DNA from: CAZFHZ01 sp964519015
Lineage (GTDB): Bacteria; Blakebacterota; Blakebacteria; Blakebacterales; CAYUVJ01
Direction: 5' to 3'
Assembly (NCBI GenBank): GCA_964519015.1
Contig: CAZFHZ010000034.1
Coordinates: forward strand, 1-31,061
Length of the DNA stretch: 31,061 nucleotides
Part shown: positions 7,896-14,086 of the stretch, piece by piece
How positions within the stretch are numbered: position 1 is the stretch's first letter
Layout: each line of letters begins with the position of its first letter
Translations under genes and position numbers: made by a program
Notes under the pieces: generated by a model
The model's input: the letters and a program-made list of their open reading frames with translations, nothing else
What the model was told of the DNA's origin: nothing
Databases searched by the model: none

Positions 7896-9173
7896 ATGAG
7901 ATCGACCTCCTTGCGCACGATGACATCCCGTCTTTCGGCAACGGCGGTCCTTCCTCTCCTCCTGTTCTCCCTGTCGGCCTGCGGCGGCCGCGCGGATGGA
8001 GTCGATGCCGACGGCGCCTGGCGGGCCGCCGTCGACACCCTGGGCAGCACGATCACGGTCGAGACGCTCGGAGGATCGGTCTGGCGGGGAGGGGCCCACC
8101 TGGTGGAGACAACCTCGATCGGGGTCGTGGAGGGTGACGAGCACTATCTCTTCGGTGATGTGCGGGGTATCGCCGCCGATAGCGAGCATATCTTCATCCT
8201 CGACTGGCAGGTCCCGGTCGTCCGGGTCTACGACCACGCGGGTGTTTTCGTTCGGGACATCGGCCGCCGGGGGGAGGGTCCCGGCGAGTTCCGGGATCCG
8301 GTCGCCATCGCTATCTACGAGGAGAGTGCCCGTCTCTTCATCCGCGAACGGATGGGGGGGCTTATCCACGTGTTCAGCACCACCGGCGACTTCCTCGAGA
8401 CACGCCGGGTGCCCATCGGGGGGAACTACTCCGCCCTGACCAAACTGATGCGGATCAGCCAGGAGGGGGATCTCTACCTCCGCAGCACCCTCTTCCTGCC
8501 CGATCCCCGGGATCCCGACTTCGTGCATAGCCACTATGTCATGCTGGGTCTGCGCCCCGACGGGACCGTCCGCGATACGCTCAACGTGCCCTGGTACGAC
8601 TACCCGACACTGCAACTCCCGGGAGCGGGCCTGCAGCCCCTCGTCAACATCCCCTACACTCCTAACAAGAACTGGAACCTGACCCATTCGCGGGCGATGG
8701 TCGGAGGCGTCTCAGCCGACTACCGGTTCGAGATCCGCCATCACGACGGCCGTCTGATCCGGGTCTCACGCCGGACCGGGGCCATCCCCGTCCAGCCGGA
8801 AGAAGCCCGCTGGTATGAGGATGCGCTGACCGAGCGGATGCGGCTCCTCGATCCGGACTGGTTCTGGCGGGGGCCCTCGATCCCCGACCACAAGCCCGCC
8901 TTCGAGTCCTTCCTCCCCGACTGGAGCGAGCGGATCTGGGTCCTTCGCCCGGGACCGGGGATACGAGCGGCCGGTTCAGGCGAATGGCGTGACACCTGGC
9001 TGTTTGATGTGTTCGAAGAGGAGACCGGCCGATACCTCGGTGAGGTCGCCGTGCCGTCCGGTGTCCGGTTCGCTCCTGAACCGTGGATCCGAGACGATCG
9101 GTTCATCGCCTACGTCACGGATGAAGCGGGAGTACCGTACATCAGGTGCTACCGGCTCAAGCTGCCGGATTGA
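7896..9173 (+). CDS. 6-bladed beta-propeller lipoprotein
   Basis: 425 residues from the ATG at 7896, which has an AGGG site 5-6 nt upstream. The longer upstream frame reads intergenic sequence. The N-terminus is a lipoprotein signal: two Arg residues, a hydrophobic core, and lipobox LSAC with Cys29. The mature part shows NHL-like propeller repeats, for example GIAADSEHIFILDWQVPVVR followed by VFVRDIGRRGEGPGEFRDPV near 110-135. It probably binds a ligand or partner at the envelope; no catalytic residues are recognisable. It lies 75 bp upstream of the ECF sigma gene on the same strand and may be co-transcribed with it. A paralogous protein is encoded at 18652-19920. Confidence 0.85.
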   Translation: MRSTSLRTMTSRLSATAVLPLLLFSLSACGGRADGVDADGAWRAAVDTLGSTITVETLGGSVWRGGAHLVETTSIGVVEGDEHYLFGDVRGIAADSEHIFILDWQVPVVRVYDHAGVFVRDIGRRGEGPGEFRDPVAIAIYEESARLFIRERMGGLIHVFSTTGDFLETRRVPIGGNYSALTKLMRISQEGDLYLRSTLFLPDPRDPDFVHSHYVMLGLRPDGTVRDTLNVPWYDYPTLQLPGAGLQPLVNIPYTPNKNWNLTHSRAMVGGVSADYRFEIRHHDGRLIRVSRRTGAIPVQPEEARWYEDALTERMRLLDPDWFWRGPSIPDHKPAFESFLPDWSERIWVLRPGPGIRAAGSGEWRDTWLFDVFEEETGRYLGEVAVPSGVRFAPEPWIRDDRFIAYVTDEAGVPYIRCYRLKLPD

Positions 9174-9248
9174 AGCGTCCCGGGTACCGACCGGAGCGAG
9201 ATGGGAGGAGGAAGAGGATTCACGTGATCCGGAGAAGGTGCTGGTCCG

Positions 9249-9827
9249 TTGGGTGAATACAGGCTCGAGTCCGGGAGAGCGCTGCCCGTGGGTGGAGACG
9301 AAATCGAGCTGGTCCGGCAGGCCCAGCGGGGCGATCAGGAGGCCTTCGGCCACCTGATGCGCCTCCATATCAGTGCCGTTTATGCCTTCGCTTGCCGGTT
9401 CATGCCCGCTCGGGAGGACGTTGACGACGTCGTCCAGGATGTCTTCCTCAAGGCGTTCCAGAGCCTCCCCCGATTCGATCCCGGCCGGAGGCGGTTAAAA
9501 AGCTGGCTTCTGCGGATCACCGCCAACACATGCATCGACATCCTGAGGCGACGGCGATCGGCCAGAGCGAGCATCGGGCAGGCGATGTCCCAGACGGTCC
9601 CCTATACGGAACCGGCGGGCCTGTCCGGAGCGTTCTACCACAACTCGGAGGTGCTGAAATCAGCCCTGCTCTCCCTGCCGGGTCGGGAAAGGAAGGCGGT
9701 GGTACTCTTCTTCTACCATGACCTGACCCACCGCGAGATATCGGACGTGCTGGAGATTCCACTCGGAACCGTGAAGTCGCGACTCCGGAGTGCGGTCCGG
9801 CGGCTGCGAGAGGATCTCCTCAGATGA
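9249..9827 (+). CDS. ECF-type RNA polymerase sigma factor
   Basis: 192 residues from a TTG start. A GTG at 9288 (residue 14), just before DEIELVRQAQRG, is an equally plausible start. Region 2 spans about 33-103, with ISAVYAFACRFMPAREDVDD for core binding and the -10-recognition segment RLKSWLLRITANTCIDILRR. Region 4 spans about 138-190 (LPGRERKAVVLFFYHDLTH and IPLGTVKSRLRSAVRRLRED, a helix-turn-helix that reads the -35). There is no region 3, as expected for group 4 sigma factors. The anti-sigma gene starts 16 bp later, so sigma activity is almost certainly controlled by that membrane protein. The regulon is unknown. Confidence 0.93.
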   Translation: MGEYRLESGRALPVGGDEIELVRQAQRGDQEAFGHLMRLHISAVYAFACRFMPAREDVDDVVQDVFLKAFQSLPRFDPGRRRLKSWLLRITANTCIDILRRRRSARASIGQAMSQTVPYTEPAGLSGAFYHNSEVLKSALLSLPGRERKAVVLFFYHDLTHREISDVLEIPLGTVKSRLRSAVRRLREDLLR

Positions 9828-9843
9828 GGATCGGTGATCCGAG

Positions 9844-10869
9844 ATGAAACACCCACAGGGATCCGATCTGCTCGAATTCGCCCGGGATCTCCTCGCTCTG
9901 GAGAACCGGCCGGAGATTGAGCGACACCTCAGGGAGTGCGAAGTCTGCCGGTGCGAGGTCGACGGATACCGTGCCCTGTCGGAACAGCTCCTGAGCTGGC
10001 AGGATGTCGAGGTCCCGGGCGCCTATGTCGACGCCCAGCTGCGACTCCTCACCCGTCGACTCGAACTCGCCGGAGTCCGTCCGAGCCAACCGCTCAACAG
10101 ATTCACCCGCTTTACCCGGGCGCACCTGCGCGAAGCAGTCATCGCCGCTATGGCGATACTCTCCACCATCGCCGTTCAGGGTTTGATTCTGAATCCGATG
10201 GCGATGCGCCGGGACATCCGGACGGTGTTCGAGATGGCCCCCCTCCCCTTCTCCTATCCGTCGGCGGGAGCGATTCCCGATACGATGATCGTCCTGAACG
10301 TTCATGCGGACGGCAGCTACAGCACCAGCGTCTTCGAAGGTGTCTATTCGCTGGACGCGCTCAAGGCGCAGCTGGCCCGCGAGGTAAACCGGGGCGAGTA
10401 TTGGACCCTGGCGGTGAATACGACGGAACTCAGGAGCCCATTCAATCTCCGGCTCGATGACCTGCTCTTCTTCAAGAGGAAGCTGGGCATCAATGAGTTC
10501 CGCTTCTGGACCGATGATATCATCACCCGCATGGCCCGGCGGAACCTGACCCTGGAGGAACTCGAGCAGATCATCGGAGCGGGACAACCCCGGATCGAGG
10601 TGACGCCCCAGGGGATCGATATCGAATCCCTGCACCAGGTCGTCCTCACCATCGGCACCGACGGCCGGCTCACCATCTACGGTCACATCCTGACGATGGC
10701 CGAGATGCACAACCTGCTACGCAACTACCATGCCTTGAATCCCGAAGGGAGCCTGCGGATCCAGTATTGGGCGGGCGGGATCGCAGACAGCGTCCGGGCG
10801 GCGGTCCGGGAACTCGCGGAAGGAGTCGGGATCCGGGACCTGACCGTCGTGGAGCTGGGTGCACACTAG
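9844..10869 (+). CDS. Membrane anti-sigma factor with zinc-finger domain and tandem ExbD/TolR-like domains
   Basis: 341 residues. The cytosolic N-terminus has an anti-sigma zinc motif, H28-x3-C32-x2-C35, inside a helical zf-HC2-like domain. A single membrane helix lies at about 97-117 (AVIAAMAILSTIAVQGLIL). The exported part has two repeats of similar shape. One (about 147-222) opens with MIVLNVHADGSYSTSVF, and the other (about 264-338) opens with QVVLTIGTDGRLTIYGHILT. Each runs beta-beta-helix-beta-helix-beta and resembles the periplasmic domain of ExbD/TolR, which opens with an aliphatic strand, a D-G or D-N turn and a short helix. The zinc-finger role follows from the motif and the position after the sigma gene. 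The ExbD-like reading is from pattern comparison only and needs profile or structure confirmation. Confidence 0.82.
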   Translation: MKHPQGSDLLEFARDLLALENRPEIERHLRECEVCRCEVDGYRALSEQLLSWQDVEVPGAYVDAQLRLLTRRLELAGVRPSQPLNRFTRFTRAHLREAVIAAMAILSTIAVQGLILNPMAMRRDIRTVFEMAPLPFSYPSAGAIPDTMIVLNVHADGSYSTSVFEGVYSLDALKAQLAREVNRGEYWTLAVNTTELRSPFNLRLDDLLFFKRKLGINEFRFWTDDIITRMARRNLTLEELEQIIGAGQPRIEVTPQGIDIESLHQVVLTIGTDGRLTIYGHILTMAEMHNLLRNYHALNPEGSLRIQYWAGGIADSVRAAVRELAEGVGIRDLTVVELGAH

Positions 10870-10886
10870 TGTCCCGGTGAGGTGGC

Positions 10887-11732
10887 TCAGCTGGTTGGAG
10901 GAAGGAAGTCGACCAGCCGGCGCAGCATCTCCGCCAGATCGGCCGCACCTGAGACGCCCAGGAACCCCTGATCCGTCCGAACCAGGCCGACCAGGCCGCG
11001 GTAGGGAACCTCACGGTAGAAGACCCTGAGCCCGTTCTGCTCCAACAATTCCCATCCCCCGGTCCGTTCGGTCCAGGGAGTGGGGGGCCCAGACGACGAA
11101 CGCATCAGGAAGCCCAGCCAAGTTTCCCCGCCATCTCCGGCGTACTCGGCATAGATACAGTGGGTGAGTTCCGTGAGCCCGAGGAATCCCTGGGCCTGAT
11201 AGCCTTCGGTACCGGCGATCCTCCCCTTCCGGGGCAGGAGCTCCAGCTCACTAGGATAGGTCGTCGGCCCGGGCAGGGCATGGGCGACACCTTCGAGCAA
11301 TCCGCGTCCGGTCGAATCGGTCAGTTCCCCTTCGACCGCATTCACCTTGACGTAGACGGCTCCCTTGAGCAACAGGGCCTGATAGGGCGGAGCGATGACC
11401 GCTTCCACCGCATCCGGGAACGATTCTCCCCGGCCTGAGCCCTCCAGATTGAAGATGCCGAAGGCGTTCAGGGGAGTGCCCATGTCGTAGAGGTCGACGG
11501 TGACCGTTATCTCACCAGAGGAGAGATCGGCGGTGCGACAGGTCCGGACACCGTAGGTGACGAACAGCTCGGCCGCGCCGTCGATGTATTCCCACAGGTT
11601 GTCGGCGTCGTAGACCGAGACCTGGCCGGCCTGTGTCCACCCCGCCACGGCCGGGAAACCCGTGTTCCGGCACGAACAGCTCAGAAGCGCGACCGCGACG
11701 AGCGGGATGGACAGGGAGGGGATGCGTGTCAT
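10887..11732 (-). CDS. DUF6599-like lipoprotein
   Basis: 281 residues with a lipoprotein-like signal (hydrophobic core VAVALLSCSC, Cys near residue 20). The mature part opens with YDADNLWEYIDGAAELFVTY, the hallmark opening of the DUF6599 family. The segments VDLYDMGTPLNAFGIF and LLKGAVYVKVNA follow. No enzyme motif is recognisable and the function is unknown. It follows the Tat aldo/keto reductase-ferredoxin gene by 43 bp on the same strand and is probably in its operon. That suggests an accessory envelope role for the reductase. The stop lies 17 bp from that of the convergent anti-sigma gene. Confidence 0.8.
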   Translation of the reverse strand: MTRIPSLSIPLVAVALLSCSCRNTGFPAVAGWTQAGQVSVYDADNLWEYIDGAAELFVTYGVRTCRTADLSSGEITVTVDLYDMGTPLNAFGIFNLEGSGRGESFPDAVEAVIAPPYQALLLKGAVYVKVNAVEGELTDSTGRGLLEGVAHALPGPTTYPSELELLPRKGRIAGTEGYQAQGFLGLTELTHCIYAEYAGDGGETWLGFLMRSSSGPPTPWTERTGGWELLEQNGLRVFYREVPYRGLVGLVRTDQGFLGVSGAADLAEMLRRLVDFLPPTS

Positions 11733-11775
11733 CTGGAAGTTGCCCTCTTCTCCACCTTCACATCCAGGATTTCGC

Positions 11776-13107
11776 TCAGGCCAGGGTCAGATTCGAATGT
11801 GCCCGGGCCAGCAGGCTCCGGACCGGGACCCCGTAGGGGCAGGCCGACTCGCAGGGACCCGGGCAGTCGAAACAGCGACCCGCCTCGGCCGCCGCAAGGT
11901 TCGCGTACTTCTGCATGGCCTGCCTTTCCCGACCGTGCGCCTCGAAATAGTGGTTGTAGCGCATGATCGTGTTCACGGGTACACGATCGGGACAGGAGGG
12001 CTCGCATATCCCGCAGGCATGCCGGCAGTAGTACCGTCCCAGCGTCTTCTCGTAGCCGTTCAGCAGGTCGTCTTCTCCGTCGGACAGCTTCTGGCCCGAA
12101 AGAGCGATGAACGCCTCGAGCCCGTCGAAGGTGTTGATGCTCGGACAGACCGAATGGACACCCGGATGGGTCAGGACGAACTTGGTCGCCGCCGAACGCG
12201 CCTGAGCCTCCGACTGGATGCCATACTCTTGTTTGAAGGCCTCCGCTTGGGCGACATAGGTCTCATAGTCCCGCGCGATCTGCCGCCTCGCCTCGGAGAC
12301 GCGTCGCCCCGCCTGCTCCGTCTGATCGATGGATTCCCGTATGCTTGCATAGAGGTTGATGGGATCGGTCTTCATGAGCGTCACGCCCATGTTCCTGGTC
12401 TGGCACATCCGGATGATCCGTTCGCCCTGCTCTCGCTGTAGGAAGTTGTAGACGAACAGGGCCATGTCGAACCGGCCATCCTCGACCGCTGCGCCGAGGA
12501 CGTCCTCCATGGGCACATCCATCGGCCCCCACCACGACTGTTCGATGCCATGATTGGACAGTCCGAGGAATCGGACCTTACCCTCCGACTTCAACTGCTG
12601 GAAGGTACTGTGGAAATCCTGGTGTTTGACCTGCTCGACTCGGGGTGTCTGGTGGATCATCAGGCAGTCGACGTAGTCGGTCTGCAATCGTTCCAGGCAC
12701 TGGAAGAACCGCCGCCGGAGATCGGCCTGTGTCGATCCGCCCATCTGCAGATTGAGCTTGGTGGTCAGGAAGACGGATTTCCGGTCCCTGTTCTTCAGGG
12801 CTTGTCCGACCGCTCGTTCCGCCTGCCCGTTCACGTAGTGTTCGGCCGTATCGATATAGTTGACCCCCATGTCGAGGGCCACTTGCAGGACGTTGGCATT
12901 GTTGAAGTTGCCGGTGCCGAAGCCGATGTCCGAGACCTTGAAACCGGTTCGGCCCAGGGTGCGGTATTCCCGGATCTTGACCACCGGGTCCTGCCCGGCC
13001 ACAAAGACTTCGGGCATCCCTCGTCCGGAAACTATGCCGCCTCCCACCACCGCCAGGCCGGTCGATCGTATGAACTCCCGACGGTTGACCTTGCTCTTCG
13101 GCTTCAT
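11776..13107 (-). CDS. Tat-exported aldo/keto reductase with C-terminal [4Fe-4S] ferredoxin-like domain
   Basis: 443 residues. Residues 1-30 form a twin-arginine signal (NRREFIRSTGLAVVGGG). The aldo/keto reductase barrel spans about 45-350 and shows TLGRTGFKVSDIGFGTGNF, the catalytic Asp and Tyr in YIDTAEHYVNG, Lys in LTTKLN and His in MIHQT. The C-terminus has two cysteine clusters, CRHACGICEPSCP and CFDCPGPCESACP, expected to hold iron-sulfur clusters. Tat export fits a protein folded with cofactors in the cytoplasm and used in the periplasm. The substrate and electron partner are unknown. It has a good minus-strand promoter and a GGAGG site 5 nt before the ATG. Confidence 0.92.
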   Translation of the reverse strand: MKPKSKVNRREFIRSTGLAVVGGGIVSGRGMPEVFVAGQDPVVKIREYRTLGRTGFKVSDIGFGTGNFNNANVLQVALDMGVNYIDTAEHYVNGQAERAVGQALKNRDRKSVFLTTKLNLQMGGSTQADLRRRFFQCLERLQTDYVDCLMIHQTPRVEQVKHQDFHSTFQQLKSEGKVRFLGLSNHGIEQSWWGPMDVPMEDVLGAAVEDGRFDMALFVYNFLQREQGERIIRMCQTRNMGVTLMKTDPINLYASIRESIDQTEQAGRRVSEARRQIARDYETYVAQAEAFKQEYGIQSEAQARSAATKFVLTHPGVHSVCPSINTFDGLEAFIALSGQKLSDGEDDLLNGYEKTLGRYYCRHACGICEPSCPDRVPVNTIMRYNHYFEAHGRERQAMQKYANLAAAEAGRCFDCPGPCESACPYGVPVRSLLARAHSNLTLA

Positions 13108-13145
13108 ATCGTCCTCCGGGAGGTTAAGATAACACCCTATTCACC

Positions 13146-13174
13146 AAACTACTTTCCGGTAGCACTCGTTTCAA
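13146..13174 (-). promoter_or_regulatory. Putative sigma-70-type promoter for the aldo/keto reductase operon
   Basis: Read on the minus strand, TTGAAA (13169-13174) and TAGTTT (13146-13151) are separated by exactly 17 bp, about 40 bp upstream of the reductase ATG. The -35 matches consensus at five of six positions and the -10 is weaker. Confidence 0.45.
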
Positions 13175-13228
13175 CCGGAGGCTGGAACAGCAGCGACCAT
13201 CATCCTCGGAACGGAGTACGTCCCCTCC

Positions 13229-13756
13229 TCAGACCGGCCGGTGACCGCCGAAGAGGGCTTGGGCGATCAGACCGGCGATGGGCGGGAAGAAGAAAGTGCT
13301 GGCCAGGCGGATCAGGGTGAAACGCCAGCCCAGGATGCCGAACTCCATGGGCAGGCGTGAGACCGCCCAGAGGGACCAGCCGGTCAGGAAGGCCACCATG
13401 GTGCCCACACCGGCACCGGAGCGGAGCAGTCCGGCCACGATCGGCAGGCTGACGTAGGGACCTCCCGGGGCCAGCCCGCCCGCCACGGTGCCGATCAGGA
13501 TCCCGCGCAGACCCGACTCCCCCCCCACCCACCGGGCCCGGGTCGCCGGGGGGCGCAGCCCCTGGGCCAGCCCGGCCCCGCGGAAGGCGAAGAGGGGCAG
13601 CGGCAGGATGTCCGCGGGCCGGTTCAGCCCTCGGTTGTGACCGACCAGGTGCTGCCCCTGGCCCCCCCGCCAGCCCAGGAAGAGCAACACGACCGCCAGC
13701 AGCCCCATGACCAGGGTCGGGATCAACATGTCCGCACTCGCTTTCTTCTTCGTCAC
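13229..13756 (-). CDS. Short COG0701-like membrane permease
   Basis: 175 residues with about four hydrophobic segments. They lie near 10-30 (LIPTLVMGLLAVVLLFLGW), 85-115 (GILIGTVAGGLAPGGPYVSL), 115-140 and 145-170. The GGPYVSLPIVAGLLRSGAG stretch resembles the conserved loop of COG0701/DUF318 permeases, a family that includes ArsP-type exporters. Full-length members have about 300-350 residues, so this is half size; single-repeat members of this kind are known. The assignment is by motif shape only and the substrate is not predictable. It is on the same strand as the reductase, 121 bp upstream of it, and has the 9-bp tandem repeat in its 5' region. Confidence 0.6.
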   Translation of the reverse strand: MTKKKASADMLIPTLVMGLLAVVLLFLGWRGGQGQHLVGHNRGLNRPADILPLPLFAFRGAGLAQGLRPPATRARWVGGESGLRGILIGTVAGGLAPGGPYVSLPIVAGLLRSGAGVGTMVAFLTGWSLWAVSRLPMEFGILGWRFTLIRLASTFFFPPIAGLIAQALFGGHRPV

Positions 13757-13778
13757 GTCCCGCCTCCGCTACCGTCAC

Positions 13779-13831
13779 GATCCGGCCGATCCGGCCGATC
13801 CGGCCGATCCGGCCGATCCGGCCGATCCGGT
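13779..13831. repeat. Tandem 9-bp repeat (GATCCGGCC)n
   Basis: Five perfect copies of GATCCGGCC (13779-13823) are followed by a partial sixth copy, GATCCGG. It is non-coding, lying 23 bp upstream of the short permease start on the minus strand. The following 106 bp, up to the NrdR-like boxes, hold nothing I recognise. Confidence 0.95.
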
Positions 13832-13937
13832 CCCAAGGATGATCAGGGGGGCTGACAGGGGCCGGTACCTGCGGCGCCTCCGGCTGACCGGCCCGCTCCG
13901 GGTAGCGGAAGGGGTCGTTTCCTGTAAATGCCTATGA

Positions 13938-13985
13938 CAACTAGATATAGGGGCACTTAGACACTGGACATACCATATTTTGCGG
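13938..13985 (+). promoter_or_regulatory. Pair of NrdR-like boxes upstream of nrdD
   Basis: The NrdR box core is CwAtATaTwG. CTAGATATAG (13941-13950) matches it at nine of ten positions and CCATATTTTG (13973-13982) at eight of ten. The cores are 32 bp apart, so two 16-bp boxes are separated by 16 bp. This is the known NrdR arrangement of boxes about three helical turns apart. NrdR represses ribonucleotide reductase operons when dATP/ATP is bound. The boxes lie just upstream of the -35 element rather than over it. Confidence 0.65.
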
Positions 13986-13992
13986 TTCCTAT

Positions 13993-14021
13993 TTGACTCC
14001 CGGACAAGGGGGGCCTATTAT
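13993..14021 (+). promoter_or_regulatory. Sigma-70-type promoter of the nrdD operon
   Basis: TTGACT (13993-13998) and TATTAT (14016-14021) are separated by exactly 17 bp. Each differs from consensus at one position. Transcription would start near 14028, leaving a leader of about 60 nt before nrdD. Confidence 0.75.
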
Positions 14022-14086
14022 CGCCGGAGCCTCTACACATCGAGGGAACGTGTTGTCAGGCAAGGGATTAGCGGGAGGATATGGCA

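Noticed and set aside
10863..10872. Perfect palindrome ACACTAGTGT at the end of the anti-sigma gene.
   Set aside because: It includes the stop codon, has no loop or T-run for a terminator, and lies at a 3' end rather than in a promoter.
10867..10880. TAGTGTCCCG occurs here and again near 17909-17920, both at junctions of convergent genes, suggesting a mobile repeat end.
   Set aside because: A ten-base match is expected many times by chance in 31 kb, the flanks differ, and no inverted partner or transposase is present.
13832..13937. Possible riboswitch or structured leader upstream of nrdD.
   Set aside because: A GCCGGT/ACCGGC pair is present, but the segment lies upstream of the mapped promoter elements, and no conserved riboswitch core (for example a B12 box) is seen.
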